A DNA stretch of 64,000 nt from Achromobacter agilis (GTDB lineage: Bacteria; Pseudomonadota; Gammaproteobacteria; Burkholderiales; Burkholderiaceae_B). Location of the stretch: the NCBI RefSeq assembly GCF_900496965.1, contig NZ_UFQB01000004.1, positions 248,001 to 312,000 of the forward strand, in the 5' to 3' direction. The notes under the pieces are model-generated. The model had not been told where the DNA came from. It made no database searches and was given only the letters and a program-made list of their open reading frames with translations. Both the position numbers and the translations under genes were made by a program. This document shows positions 29,092 to 38,444 of the stretch, one piece after another (positions within the stretch are counted from its first letter, which is position 1; the number at the start of each line of letters is the position of its first letter).

Positions 29092-29748
29092 TCAGCCGGC
29101 ATGGAATCCGGCCAGCCACGGCAGAGCCTCTTCCAGCCGAGAAGACTCCCGTTCCGGCCGCGCCGCGCCGTCCGGCAGCGACAACGCCACCCGGTTGTGC
29201 CAGTACGTGCGCAGCCCCACCTTGCTGGTGCCGAACATGTCGTAGCCGGATCCGGCGATGAACGCGGCTTGCGACGGCTTCGCACCCAGACGCGCCAGAG
29301 CCAGTTCGTACGGACGGGGATCGGGCTTGTAATAACCCGCCTCCTCGGACGTCACCACCACGTCCCAGTCCACGCCCAGCAGGCGGGCCGCGCGGCGTCC
29401 CAGGCGGTCCGAGCAATTGGTGACCACCGCCAGGCGGCAATGCGGACGCAACGCCTGCACCAACTCGCGCGCGCCGTCCCAGACGGGCAGCTCATCCCAA
29501 TGGGCCTCCAGCGCGGCCGGCGCCGTGGCGGGCAGGCCTACCGCGGCAGCGGCCGCTTCCACCAGCTGTTCATAGGGCTGGTAGGCCCCGCAGCCATACG
29601 TGCGGCGCAGGTACTCCGCGCGCCAGGCCCGGCCGGCGGGCTCGGACCCTGCCGCGCGGTTCCAGACCGTCCAGGAATCGAGCAAGGCGGTAAGCAGATC
29701 GAACAGCACGGCGCGCGGATAGACGGACGTAACGGCAGGGCTGGGCAT
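29092..29748 (-). CDS. HAD hydrolase, L-2-haloacid-dehalogenase-like
   Basis: The 218-aa protein has nucleophile D17 in VLFDLLTALLDSW, motif II VVTNCSD, motif III lysine in YYKPDPRPYELAL, and motif IV AGSGYDMFGTSKVGLRTYW. The residue two after the nucleophile is leucine, not aspartate. That favours a dehalogenase-like over a phosphatase mechanism, as in type II haloacid dehalogenases, where SSNxxD sits in the last motif. Here that motif reads GSGYD, so true dehalogenase activity is unsure. I start at MPSPAVTSV (29748). It is a single gene. Confidence 0.78.
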   Translation of the reverse strand: MPSPAVTSVYPRAVLFDLLTALLDSWTVWNRAAGSEPAGRAWRAEYLRRTYGCGAYQPYEQLVEAAAAAVGLPATAPAALEAHWDELPVWDGARELVQALRPHCRLAVVTNCSDRLGRRAARLLGVDWDVVVTSEEAGYYKPDPRPYELALARLGAKPSQAAFIAGSGYDMFGTSKVGLRTYWHNRVALSLPDGAARPERESSRLEEALPWLAGFHAG

Positions 29749-30027
29749 GCGGTGCTCTCTCGGATTGGCGATGGACCCACTATAAATAGTCCCGCGCCCG
29801 CCGTGGTTCATCGTCCGTTTACCCATGGTTAAGCCAGGCCTTAATGCGACATGCGCAACACAAACCCGACGAGTCCGATATTCAGCGCGCTGGCATCTAT
29901 GGTCTATTGCTGATCAAAACCTCGATACCCCTCGAATCGATGCGATTGCCGTCGCCGCCTCTCCGCGGCGCGATCGGCCACCGCCGGTTGGTCAGGCGGT
30001 TTCGCATTCTTCCCTGGATCAGCATTC

Positions 30028-30396
30028 ATGAAATTTCTCCCAGCCGGCGCAGCCATTCTGTCTGCCGCGTTAGTCCTGGCAGGCTGCAGCGCCCGCCCCG
30101 CCGCCCTCGTCTCCAAAAATGACGATGCCCTCGACAAGAACCAGCAGTGCTATCAGGAGTTTTCCGCGCTGAAGCAATTGAACCCGGACGCCTACGAAAC
30201 CTACAGGGCCCAGCTCGCCGCCATCAACGAAAACTACGATCTCTACAAATCCAACGCTTCGGCAATCGACGGCAAGGCGGCCGAAGTCATGCAGACCGAA
30301 ATCGACAGGGTGCTTTCCCTGGTGTGCTTCCGCATCAACAACGCCATCTATTCCAACATGATGCAGCGTGCGCAGGGCCTGCACAGCCAGCTATGA
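30028..30396 (+). CDS. Small lipoprotein of unknown function
   Basis: The 122-aa product has a signal peptide ending LVLAGC (C20 lipidated), then a helical, polar mature part with two cysteines (in QQCYQEF and LVCFRIN) that could form a disulfide. I do not recognise the family. It overlaps the next gene, an FKBP-like protein, by ATGA, so the two are made together. The 279 bp upstream hold no gene I can support; I see no clear promoter there. Confidence 0.8.
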   Translation: MKFLPAGAAILSAALVLAGCSARPAALVSKNDDALDKNQQCYQEFSALKQLNPDAYETYRAQLAAINENYDLYKSNASAIDGKAAEVMQTEIDRVLSLVCFRINNAIYSNMMQRAQGLHSQL

Positions 30397-31487
30397 GAAA
30401 ACATATAGGCACCGCGCTGTGCTGCGCGCTCGCGTTTTCCAGCGGAAAGGCATCCGCTTCCGAAACCAGCCTGCTGGATAGGTTGGTGGATGAGAGAATC
30501 ATCGGAAGCGAATCCTCCCGGCGCGCGATCCCGCCGCCTGCTCCCGCGCCCGTGGCGCCGCAATCGGCTGGACAAATCGACGAGCTGACCCAGCAACTGA
30601 ACGACGCGCTGGCGCAAAAATACGCGCTGGAAAACGAACTGGCCGCCTTGCAGGCAGCGGCCAACAGCCGCCCCGCCCATGACGCATCCGAAGACGGCTC
30701 CGATGCCGCCGGGATGGAAATCGCCGGCCTGAACAAGCAGGTCGCCGAACTGCTCGCGCAAAACCAGACCCTGGCGCAGCAGCGGGAGGAACAGGAACGT
30801 GCGCTGGCGGACCTGCGCATGGCCAGGCAGCAGGCCGGCGAAGCAAAAGAAGGAATCCCTGGCCCGGCCAAGCGCGTCACGATCAACGGCTCGGCCCCGA
30901 AGGACGTCCGCATCAGCTACGCGCTGGGCGCCTGGTACGGAGACAGCGCGCCGCAGGAAACACGAAAGCTGCTATCCATCGGCAAGAAGCTGGACCTGCC
31001 CGCGTTCGCTCAAGGGTTCAACGACAGGGTCGCCAACAGCATGCAGCTGCCCCAGGACCAGATTTCCGCCGAGATTGCCAGCGTGGACCAGCAACTGGAT
31101 GCCGCCATGCTGTCCAGGAATGAAAAGCTGAGCAAGGTCCTGCTGGCGGAGGCCGCAAAAGAAAAAGGCGCCGTCAAGATGCCGGATGGCACCGTGTATC
31201 GCATCCTGAAGAAGGGCAAGCCGCCCATGGCGACCGCCCAAAGCGAAATCCTCTTCCAACTGGAAGAAAAGCTGGGCTCCGGCGAAGTGCTTTCCTCCGG
31301 GGAAGAGGCCACCAGCAAGGTCACGGACCTGCCGCCGGCGTTCCAGGCGGCCGTCACCCAACTTGGGCTGGGGGGCTCCGCGAAATTCCACGTTCCGGCG
31401 AAGCTGATTTATGGCGACTCGGGCAGCAGCGACATCCCGCCCGGCGCGATCTCGATCATGACGATCAAGATCGTCGGAATCAAGTAA
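30393..31487 (+). CDS. Exported FKBP-type peptidyl-prolyl isomerase-like protein with coiled coil
   Basis: The 364-aa protein starts with a signal peptide (about 1-22) and a proline-rich spacer. A Q/L/E-rich coiled coil (about 50-155) follows, then an FKBP N-terminal dimerisation domain (about 170-260: ISYALGAWYGD, FAQGFNDRVA) and a C-terminal FKBP domain (about 265-364) ending LIYGDSGSSDIPPGAISIMT. The C-domain keeps the IPPxA motif but lacks several aromatic pocket residues seen in Mip/FkpA, so it may be a chaperone with weak isomerase activity. The long coiled-coil insert before the FKBP_N domain is unusual. Translationally coupled to the upstream lipoprotein gene. Confidence 0.8.
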   Translation: MRKHIGTALCCALAFSSGKASASETSLLDRLVDERIIGSESSRRAIPPPAPAPVAPQSAGQIDELTQQLNDALAQKYALENELAALQAAANSRPAHDASEDGSDAAGMEIAGLNKQVAELLAQNQTLAQQREEQERALADLRMARQQAGEAKEGIPGPAKRVTINGSAPKDVRISYALGAWYGDSAPQETRKLLSIGKKLDLPAFAQGFNDRVANSMQLPQDQISAEIASVDQQLDAAMLSRNEKLSKVLLAEAAKEKGAVKMPDGTVYRILKKGKPPMATAQSEILFQLEEKLGSGEVLSSGEEATSKVTDLPPAFQAAVTQLGLGGSAKFHVPAKLIYGDSGSSDIPPGAISIMTIKIVGIK

Positions 31488-31533
31488 GGCGCCATCGCCC
31501 CCCCGAGGCTCGGCGCTACCACAGCAAATGGCC

Positions 31534-32256
31534 TCAGAACGCCGTTTCCACTCGCCAACTCACCGGAATTTCCGCCACGCTGGCCGTGGCGGGCAGCTCC
31601 AGCGCCATTCGGGCGATCCTGGCGACTTCCTGGGGCTGCGTCAGTTGCGATTTGATGGACTCCTCCACGCCGTCGGCCATATCGGTGGCGACGAAGCCCG
31701 GGCAGATCGCGGTGCATCGGATGCGATCCGTTTCGCCAGCGTGGCGGATGCCATGCGCCAGCATCAGCGCGGCGGCCTTGCTCATGGAATACAGCCCGCC
31801 TTCCGCCGCGCGCACGCGCTTGCCGGCCAGCGAGGCGATAACCAGCACCTTGCCTTCCGGCGCCGCCCGCAAATGCGGCCACACCAGCCGCGTCAGGCGC
31901 ATGGGCGACTTGACGTTGACGGCGAAGATGTCGTCGAAATCCTGGTCGCTCGCCTCGATCACGGACTTGCCGCTCAGGATGCCGGCGTTGTGCACGATGG
32001 CGTCGATGCGTCCGAAATGTCCGTGCGCCGCCGCGACCCAGGCGGCTTCGCTTGCCGGATCGCGCGCATCGAAGGGCGACCAATGGCAATGGTCCGCCCC
32101 ATATTCCTCCAACGCCGTCACGGGCTGGCGCGTCCCGGCGGACACCCGCCAGCCATGCGCCAGCAGTTCCCGCGCCAGGGCCAGCCCGATGCCCCGGCTG
32201 GCGCCGCTGATCAGCACGACTCGGCCCGCGCCCTCCTCGCATGCAGCAGTCGTCAT
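31534..32256 (-). CDS. Short-chain dehydrogenase/reductase
   Basis: This is a 240-aa classical SDR. The cofactor site is GASRGIGLALA near 18-28 and the NNAG-equivalent is VHNAG. The catalytic serine is in VIASLAGK and YxxxK is YSMSK. It ends the eight-gene operon, 2 bases after the deacetylase gene, and so may oxidise or reduce an intermediate of that pathway, for example an amino-aldehyde or alcohol. Cofactor preference is not clear from the sequence I read. Confidence 0.85.
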   Translation of the reverse strand: MTTAACEEGAGRVVLISGASRGIGLALARELLAHGWRVSAGTRQPVTALEEYGADHCHWSPFDARDPASEAAWVAAAHGHFGRIDAIVHNAGILSGKSVIEASDQDFDDIFAVNVKSPMRLTRLVWPHLRAAPEGKVLVIASLAGKRVRAAEGGLYSMSKAAALMLAHGIRHAGETDRIRCTAICPGFVATDMADGVEESIKSQLTQPQEVARIARMALELPATASVAEIPVSWRVETAF

Positions 32257-32258
32257 GC

Positions 32259-33302
32259 CTAAGCTCCCTGGCGTTTCAGATAGCCTTCGACCAGCGAATT
32301 GACGTTGGCGCGCAGCGTATCGACCTTGTAGCCCCCTTCCTGCACGAACAGGGTCGGCAGGCCAAGCTGGGCGATCCGGTCACCCAGCAGCGCGTAGTCG
32401 GCCGTGTCGATATCGAGGTTGCCGAACGGATCGTGCCGGAACGTATCGAAGCCCGCCGCCACCACCAGCATGCCGGGCGCGAAATCCTTGATGCGTTCGA
32501 GTGCATGGTCGAAGGGACCAAGGTAGCCGCTGATCGCCGTGCCGCCTTCCATGGGCAGGTTGCAGTTGTAGCCCTCGCCCGCGCCCGTTCCGGTTTCGTC
32601 GGCATAGCCGCAGATGAACGGGAACAGCGTTTCGGGCTTGCCGTGCAGCGACACGGTCAGCACATCGTCGCGGTCATAGAAGATCTGCTGGGTGCCGTTG
32701 CCATGATGCACGTCGATGTCCAGCACGGCCACGCGGCCGAAGCGCTTGGCCAGGCGCTGCGCGGCGATCGCCGTATTGGCGATGTGGCAGCCGCCCATCG
32801 CCAGGTCTCGCATGGCGTGGTGGCCGGCCGGCCGCAGCAGCGCATAGGCGCTACGCTCGCCCGCGATGATCGCGTCGGCCGCCGCCACCGCGGCGTCGAC
32901 GCTGCCGTTCATGTTGCTCCAGGCATCCTGGACCAGCGGCGAGCCGCCGTCGCCCAGATACTTACCGGCGAGCGTCACCGGGATATGCGTGCGCAACGTC
33001 GGGAAATAGCGGTTCGTCGTAATGTAGGGCCGCACTTCGAACGACGCTTCCGGCGCCTTGGACCACTCATCCCAGGCGGTTTCCAGATAGTGCAGATAGT
33101 CGGGCGCGTGGACTTCGAACAATTCGACGGGGCGTTCGGCGGCGCGCGGGACGAACTGGCAATCCAGGCGCAGGTCATCCTTCAGCGCGGCCAGGATTTC
33201 GATGCTGCGTTCGGCGCGATCGTGGTGCTGCTTGAGCAGGCCACGGATCATGGCGTTGCCGGGCCAGGGCACGTCATGGGTCGGGGAGATGAAGGCTTTC
33301 AC
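32259..33302 (-). CDS. Acetylpolyamine amidohydrolase / histone-deacetylase-family enzyme
   Basis: The 347-aa zinc deacetylase fits the acetylpolyamine amidohydrolase (AphA) group in length and sequence. The charge relay is H161-H162 in LLRPAGHHAM. The zinc ligands are D197 and H199 in VLDIDVHHGNGTQ and D286 in AAGFDTFRHDP. The transition-state tyrosine is in VQEGGYKVDTL. It would remove an acetyl group from an N-acetylated amine in the cytoplasm. It follows the ABC ATPase gene by 30 bases and precedes the SDR gene by 2, so it acts within an uptake and catabolic operon. Confidence 0.87.
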   Translation of the reverse strand: MKAFISPTHDVPWPGNAMIRGLLKQHHDRAERSIEILAALKDDLRLDCQFVPRAAERPVELFEVHAPDYLHYLETAWDEWSKAPEASFEVRPYITTNRYFPTLRTHIPVTLAGKYLGDGGSPLVQDAWSNMNGSVDAAVAAADAIIAGERSAYALLRPAGHHAMRDLAMGGCHIANTAIAAQRLAKRFGRVAVLDIDVHHGNGTQQIFYDRDDVLTVSLHGKPETLFPFICGYADETGTGAGEGYNCNLPMEGGTAISGYLGPFDHALERIKDFAPGMLVVAAGFDTFRHDPFGNLDIDTADYALLGDRIAQLGLPTLFVQEGGYKVDTLRANVNSLVEGYLKRQGA

Positions 33303-33332
33303 TGCGCGATCCTATAAAGCGTGTGGGGGTGG

Positions 33333-34931
33333 TTATTTCCAGCTTCTTCCGGGCACCGCGGCGATCAGCTCGCGGGTGTACTCGTGCTGCGGGCTTTCCA
33401 GGACCTGGGCGGTCGGGCCCTGCTCGACGATCTCGCCATGCTTGAGCACGATGACGCGGTCGCATAGCTGGGAAGCCACGCGCAGGTCATGCGTGATGAA
33501 GAGCATGGAAAGATGCAGCTCGCGCTTCAGTTGGCGCAGCATGGCCAGCACCTGGTCCTGCACGGAGACGTCCAGCGCCGACACCGGCTCATCCGCCACG
33601 ATCAGTTCCGGCGTCACGGCGATCGCGCGGGCAAAGCCCAGGCGCTGGCGCTGGCCGCCCGAGAACTCATGCGGATAGCGGTCCAGCGCGGACGGATCCA
33701 GCTTGACCAGCTGCATCAATTCGCGCGCCCGGCCCATCGCCGCGCTGGCCGACATGCCATGACGGCGCATGCCGCCGGTCAGGATGCGCGCCACGGTGTG
33801 ACGCGGGTTGAGCGAGCCGTACGGATCCTGAAAGATCATCTGCACCGAACGGCGCCGCGCCGGATCCGCGAACGCGCCTTCCGCCAGCAGATCGGCGTCG
33901 CGCAGCCGCATCTCGCCGCCGTCAACGGAAACCAGGCCCGCCAGCATGCGACCGATGGTCGACTTGCCCGAGCCGGATTCGCCCACCAGCCCCACCGTCT
34001 CGCCGCGCCGGATATCGAACGACACGCCTTTGACCGCCGGAAACTGCTGGGCCGGGCCGAACCACTTGCCTTTGCGCAGGTACGTCTTGCGCAGATTCCT
34101 GACCGTGAGCAAGGCGTCGGGCTGGACCTCGCCGGCAGGCGGCGGCCGGAACGACGGCACGGCGGCCAGCAGCGACTGCGTATATGCTTCCCGGGGATCG
34201 CGCAGCACCTGCTGCGCCGGGCCGGACTCGATCACGCGGCCGCCCTGCATCACGACGATGCGGTCGGCGATTTCCGACACCACGCCGAAGTCGTGCGTGA
34301 TGAACAGCACGGCCAGCCCCTTGCGCTGCTGGATGTCCTTGATCAGGGCCAGGATCTGCGCCTGCGTGGTGACGTCCAGCGCCGTGGTCGGCTCGTCGGC
34401 GATCAGGATGTCGGGCTCCAGCGCCAGGGCCATGGCGATCATGACGCGCTGGCGTTGTCCGCCCGACAGTTGGTAGGGATAGGAATCGGCGATGCGGGCG
34501 TGGTCCGGCAGGCCGACCGAGGTCAGCAGCTCGCCCACGCGCGTATCCACCTGGCTGGCGTCGCGCATACCATGCGTGCGTAGCATCTCGCCAATCTGGC
34601 GGCCGCAGCGCATCAACGGGTTGAGCGCGCTGAGCGGCTCCTGGAACACCATGGCAATGCGCTTGCCGCGCACCTTGCGCAGCTCGCCCAGCGGCATGCC
34701 GGCCAGTTGCAGCTCGCCCAGCCGGATATCGCCGCCGGCGATCCGCAAACCGCGCGGCAGCAAGCCCAGCACGGCATGCGCCAGCGTGGACTTGCCCGAC
34801 CCGGACTCGCCCACCACGCACACGATTTCGCGCGGATTCAGGGCGAGGCTGACGCCATCCACCGCCAGCGCGCGGTCGCCGCCCGCCGGCAGCGAGATCG
34901 ACAGGTTTTCAATCTGAAGCAACGGCGTCAC
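33333..34931 (-). CDS. Dipeptide/oligopeptide-type ABC transporter, fused tandem ATPase (DppD-DppF)
   Basis: The 532-aa protein holds two full nucleotide-binding domains in one chain. Each has Walker [10 protein letters not shown] and an ABC signature (LSGGQRQR in the first, FSGGQRQR in the second). Walker B reads [11 protein letters not shown] and [11 protein letters not shown]. The C-terminal oligopeptide extension follows each domain. It powers uptake by the adjacent permeases. The gene starts four bases past the stop of the permease gene upstream (dppC-like). Confidence 0.93.
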   Translation of the reverse strand: MTPLLQIENLSISLPAGGDRALAVDGVSLALNPREIVCVVGESGSGKSTLAHAVLGLLPRGLRIAGGDIRLGELQLAGMPLGELRKVRGKRIAMVFQEPLSALNPLMRCGRQIGEMLRTHGMRDASQVDTRVGELLTSVGLPDHARIADSYPYQLSGGQRQRVMIAMALALEPDILIADEPTTALDVTTQAQILALIKDIQQRKGLAVLFITHDFGVVSEIADRIVVMQGGRVIESGPAQQVLRDPREAYTQSLLAAVPSFRPPPAGEVQPDALLTVRNLRKTYLRKGKWFGPAQQFPAVKGVSFDIRRGETVGLVGESGSGKSTIGRMLAGLVSVDGGEMRLRDADLLAEGAFADPARRRSVQMIFQDPYGSLNPRHTVARILTGGMRRHGMSASAAMGRARELMQLVKLDPSALDRYPHEFSGGQRQRLGFARAIAVTPELIVADEPVSALDVSVQDQVLAMLRQLKRELHLSMLFITHDLRVASQLCDRVIVLKHGEIVEQGPTAQVLESPQHEYTRELIAAVPGRSWK

Positions 34932-34934
34932 GGC

Positions 34935-35771
34935 TCACCCCTTGCGATGGAGACGGGGATTGAGCGCATCGTTGAGCCCCTCTCCCATCAGGTTGACCGC
35001 CAGCACGGTGACGAAGATCGCCACGCCCGGGAACAGGCACATCCACCAGGCCAGCCGCAAGAAGGTGCGTGACGCGCCCACCATGTAGCCCCAGGTCATC
35101 AGATTGGGATCGCCCAGGCCCAGGAAGCTGATAGCGCTTTCCAGCAGGATGGCGTTGGCCACCATCAGCGAAGCCATCACGATCAGCGGCGACACGCAGT
35201 TGGGCAGGATCTCGGCAAACACGATGTGGATGCGCGAATAGCCCTGAACCGTGGCGGCCTCCACGAACTCGCTGGACTTGACCCGCATGAATTCGGCGCG
35301 CACCAGCCGGGCGATCGGCGGCCAGCTCACCAGCGCCACGGCGGTAATCACCGAACCGAAAGACGGCTGGAAGATCGCCACCAGCACGATGGCGAACAGA
35401 AAGCTGGGGATGGTCTGGAAGATCTCGGTCACGCGCATCAGCAGCTCGTCCCAGCGCCCTCCCAGGTAGCCGGCGGGCACGCCCACCAGCATGCCGATGA
35501 ATACCGCCACCACAGTCGCCACCACGCCCACCAGCAGCGAGGCCTGCGCGCCATGCACGATGCCCGCCGCGATATTGCGTCCCATGGAGTCCGCCCCGAG
35601 CCAGGCGCCGGCCTCCTCGAACGGATGCAGGAACGGCGCTTCGGTGGCGTCCCAGGGGTTGACGGGATAGAGCCACTGGGCGCCCAGGGCCATCAGCACG
35701 ATGGCGGTCAGGCAGACCAGCCCCACCACCGCGCCGGCATTGCTGAAATATCGCTTGATCAATGACTTCAT
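34935..35771 (-). CDS. ABC transporter permease, DppC type
   Basis: The 278-aa membrane protein has six predicted spans and the family N-terminal insertion helix (SNAGAVVGLVCLTAIVLMALG). The periplasmic loop holds HPFEEAGAWLGADSMGRNIA, typical of DppC/OppC. The coupling EAA loop reads EAATVQGYSRIHIVFAEILP. It pairs with the DppB-type permease, whose stop overlaps this start by four bases. Confidence 0.92.
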   Translation of the reverse strand: MKSLIKRYFSNAGAVVGLVCLTAIVLMALGAQWLYPVNPWDATEAPFLHPFEEAGAWLGADSMGRNIAAGIVHGAQASLLVGVVATVVAVFIGMLVGVPAGYLGGRWDELLMRVTEIFQTIPSFLFAIVLVAIFQPSFGSVITAVALVSWPPIARLVRAEFMRVKSSEFVEAATVQGYSRIHIVFAEILPNCVSPLIVMASLMVANAILLESAISFLGLGDPNLMTWGYMVGASRTFLRLAWWMCLFPGVAIFVTVLAVNLMGEGLNDALNPRLHRKG

Positions 35772-36748
35772 GATTGACTCTGCATGCGAGGATCGACGAC
35801 GCGGTAGACCAGGTCAGTGAGCAGGTTGAACGCCACCACCACCACCGACGTGCAGAAAAACACGCCCAGCAGAACGGGATAGTCGCGCTGCTGCAGTGCG
35901 TCGAAGGCCAGCCGGCCGATGCCAGGCCACGCGAACACGGTTTCGACCAGCACCGAGCCGCCGATCAGTTGGCCCGCCTGCATGCCCGCCAGGGTGATGA
36001 CCGGCAGCACCGCATTGCGCAGTTGGTGCACCCACACCACCCGGCCCGACGACAGGCCCTTGGCCCACGCCGTCTTGACGAAATCGGCGCCCTGGATCTC
36101 GTTCATGGAGGCGCGCGCCAGGCGCGTGTAAACCGCCAGGTTGAAGCCCGCCAGGGTGACGATGGGCAATAAGGCATGCTTCGCGATGTCCAGCATTCGC
36201 GCCACGCCGGTCAGCGACGACCCCATGGTCTCGTAGCCGAACGCCGGCAGCCAGCCCAGGCTGACCGAGAATCCCAGCACCAGCAGCAGGCCGACCCAGA
36301 AAATGGGCGTGGCGTAGAACGCCAGCGACGCCGCGGTGATGGCCGAATCCAGCCACGAGCCCCGGTAGCGGCTGGCCAGCGCCCCCAGCAGGATGCCTCC
36401 CAGCAGGGCAATGAGAAAGGCCGGAATCGCCAGTACCAGTGTGGCCGGCAAGCGGTCGGCGATCATGTCCCAGACGGGGCGCTGCTGCCGGTAGCTGTAT
36501 CCCAGATCCAGCGTGGCGATGGATTGCAGATAGCTCCCCAGCTGCACCACCAGGGGTTGATCGAGCTTGAACTCCTGGCGCAACTGTTCCAGGAACTTCG
36601 CGTCGGACGACCCGGCTTCGCCGGCCAGCACGCTGACCGGGTCGCCGGGCGCCATGTGCACCAGGGCAAAGTTGATGACGGCGACTGCGACCAGCACCGT
36701 GACCGATTTGCCCAGCACGGAAAGTAAGGGCCGCAGCCACCTCATCAT
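35768..36748 (-). CDS. ABC transporter permease, DppB type
   Basis: This is a 326-aa membrane protein with six spans. It has the DppB opening (LSVLGKSVTVLVAVAVINFA), the periplasmic segment MAPGDPVSVLAGEAG, and the EAA loop region FVKTAWAKGLSSGRVVWVHQ. It forms the translocation path with the DppC-type protein, whose gene it overlaps by four bases, and lies 13 bases after the binding-protein gene. Confidence 0.92.
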   Translation of the reverse strand: MMRWLRPLLSVLGKSVTVLVAVAVINFALVHMAPGDPVSVLAGEAGSSDAKFLEQLRQEFKLDQPLVVQLGSYLQSIATLDLGYSYRQQRPVWDMIADRLPATLVLAIPAFLIALLGGILLGALASRYRGSWLDSAITAASLAFYATPIFWVGLLLVLGFSVSLGWLPAFGYETMGSSLTGVARMLDIAKHALLPIVTLAGFNLAVYTRLARASMNEIQGADFVKTAWAKGLSSGRVVWVHQLRNAVLPVITLAGMQAGQLIGGSVLVETVFAWPGIGRLAFDALQQRDYPVLLGVFFCTSVVVVAFNLLTDLVYRVVDPRMQSQS

Positions 36749-36761
36749 CCGTTCTCCCCGC

Positions 36762-38354
36762 TTACTTCTCGATGTAGGTCGTCGCGAAGCTTTCCGCCAC
36801 GCCGATGGCGGACGTCGTCACGTTCTTGACCTTCTTGTTGGTAATCGTGGGGAAAGCCAGTTCGACCAGCCAGGCCGTCGGCGCATCCTTGGCCACCTGG
36901 CCGTAGGCCTGCGAATACAGCTGCTGGCGCTTGAGCGGATCGACTTCCTTCGCGGCGGCGACCAGCGCGGCGTCCACGTCCTTGTTCACATAGCCCGATG
37001 TGTTGGTGCCGTAGCCGCCCTTGTGGATGTTGTCCGAACGGTAGGTGCGATCCACGCCCAGCGCCGGATCCGAGTACTGGTACAGGTACTCGACCACGGA
37101 ATCGAACTCCCAGTTGGAATAGCGGCGCGCCCAGCTGCCGGCATCGGTGCTTTCCAGCACCACGGCGACCCCCACCTTGGACAGCGAATTCTTGACGTAC
37201 TCGGACACCTTATTCCAGGTGTCGCCGTATGGCAGACCCAGCAGCTTGATGCTGGCGCGCTTGCCGTTGGCGTCGGGCTTCAGGCCCATTTCGTCAAGCA
37301 GCGCGATGGCCTTCTTCGGGTCGTAGTCATAGCGCGGCAGCTTGTCGTCGTAGAAGCGCGTCACCGACGACACCGGGCCCGTGGCCGGGCGCGCGGCGCC
37401 AAAGAAAATGCGTTCGGCGATGAACTTGCGGTCGATGGCGTACTGGATGGCCTGGCGGAAACGCGCATCGTCCAGCGGCTTGGTGCGATGGTTGAGCTCG
37501 ATCGCGGCGTGCGAGCCGGTGAACTCGTAGCCCTGGGTCGTCACTTCCAACTGCGGATTGGCCTTGATCTGCGGCAGGAAGGCGAAGTCGATGTCGCCAA
37601 AGCTGGCCACCTGCACCGAGCCGCTTTCCAGCGCCACCAGGCGCGAGTTTGCGTCCGGAATCACCTGAAAGTAGATCTTGTCCAGGTACGGCAGGTTGGG
37701 ACGCCAGTATTTGTCGTTGCGCTCCAGCAGCACGAAGCGGCCGCGCTGCCATTCCTTGAACTTGAACGGCCCGGTGCCGATCGGCGTCTGGTTGGCCGGG
37801 TTGTTGCGGAAGTCCGTACCCTTGTAGATGTGGGCCGGCACGATGGGCGCGGACGACACCTCGAAGGCGTTGATGAACGGCGAGTACGGCTCCTTGAGCG
37901 TGATGACGACAGTCAGCGGACCGGTCTTCTCGATGCTCGCCACATGGCTGAGGTTGTTGCGCGCGCGCGCATGCACCTCGGGCAGGTATTCCTTGAGCGA
38001 GAACAGCACGTCATCGGCGCCGAACGGCTTGCCGTCGTGCCAGGTCACGCCTTCCTGCAGCTCGAAGGTATAGGTCAGGCCGTCGGGCGATACCGTCCAC
38101 GACTTGGCCAGGCTGGCCTGGGGATTGAGCTTGAAATCATAGGTCAGCAGGCTCTCATAGATTTTGCCGCCGACGATTTGGGTAGGCGTCTGCTGGTTCA
38201 GGCCCAGCATCAGAATGGGCGGCTCGGGATTCAGGATGACGTTGAGCGTGCCGCCATGCGTCTGCGCCATGGCTGACGCGCCTGCCCCGATGGCGGCTGC
38301 GCCCGCCAGCAGGACATTCAGTGCGGTTTTCCTGAAGAACATAGTGTTGCGCAT
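36762..38354 (-). CDS. Extracellular solute-binding protein, family 5
   Basis: The 530-aa periplasmic receptor of the importer has a signal peptide (about 1-30, ending ASAMA). The family 5 segments are TPTQIVGGKIYESLLTYDF near 60, YTFELQEGVTWHDGKPFGAD, TRPATGPVSS-like RPATGPVSSVTRFYD, and YDYDPKKAIALLDEMG. The length is normal. Family 5 proteins bind peptides, opines, nickel or amino-sugar compounds, so the ligand must be inferred from context: here probably an acylated or hydroxylated amine. A 90-bp gap with a short tandem repeat separates it from the aminotransferase-type gene upstream. Confidence 0.92.
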   Translation of the reverse strand: MRNTMFFRKTALNVLLAGAAAIGAGASAMAQTHGGTLNVILNPEPPILMLGLNQQTPTQIVGGKIYESLLTYDFKLNPQASLAKSWTVSPDGLTYTFELQEGVTWHDGKPFGADDVLFSLKEYLPEVHARARNNLSHVASIEKTGPLTVVITLKEPYSPFINAFEVSSAPIVPAHIYKGTDFRNNPANQTPIGTGPFKFKEWQRGRFVLLERNDKYWRPNLPYLDKIYFQVIPDANSRLVALESGSVQVASFGDIDFAFLPQIKANPQLEVTTQGYEFTGSHAAIELNHRTKPLDDARFRQAIQYAIDRKFIAERIFFGAARPATGPVSSVTRFYDDKLPRYDYDPKKAIALLDEMGLKPDANGKRASIKLLGLPYGDTWNKVSEYVKNSLSKVGVAVVLESTDAGSWARRYSNWEFDSVVEYLYQYSDPALGVDRTYRSDNIHKGGYGTNTSGYVNKDVDAALVAAAKEVDPLKRQQLYSQAYGQVAKDAPTAWLVELAFPTITNKKVKNVTTSAIGVAESFATTYIEK

Positions 38355-38411
38355 GATGATTCCCTTGCGTATTCGACGTGGTGGAGTGGGACCGGTCTTC
38401 TCTTGTGTAGC

Positions 38412-38435
38412 GTCTTGTTGTCTTGGTGTCTTGTT
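38412..38435. repeat. Three-copy 8-bp tandem repeat
   Basis: GTCTTGTT, GTCTTGGT and GTCTTGTT lie head to tail, ten bases from the stop of the class III PLP-enzyme gene, in the 90-bp gap before the binding-protein gene. The array could vary in length by slippage and so alter the 5' leader of the binding-protein message. Confidence 0.75.
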
Positions 38436-38444
38436 GGCGGTTGC

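Noticed and set aside
29813..29836. Near-palindrome TTACCCATGGTTAA upstream of the HAD gene
   Set aside because: It resembles the LysR-type site at 54329 only in its CCATGG core, and no LysR gene is adjacent, so chance is the best explanation.
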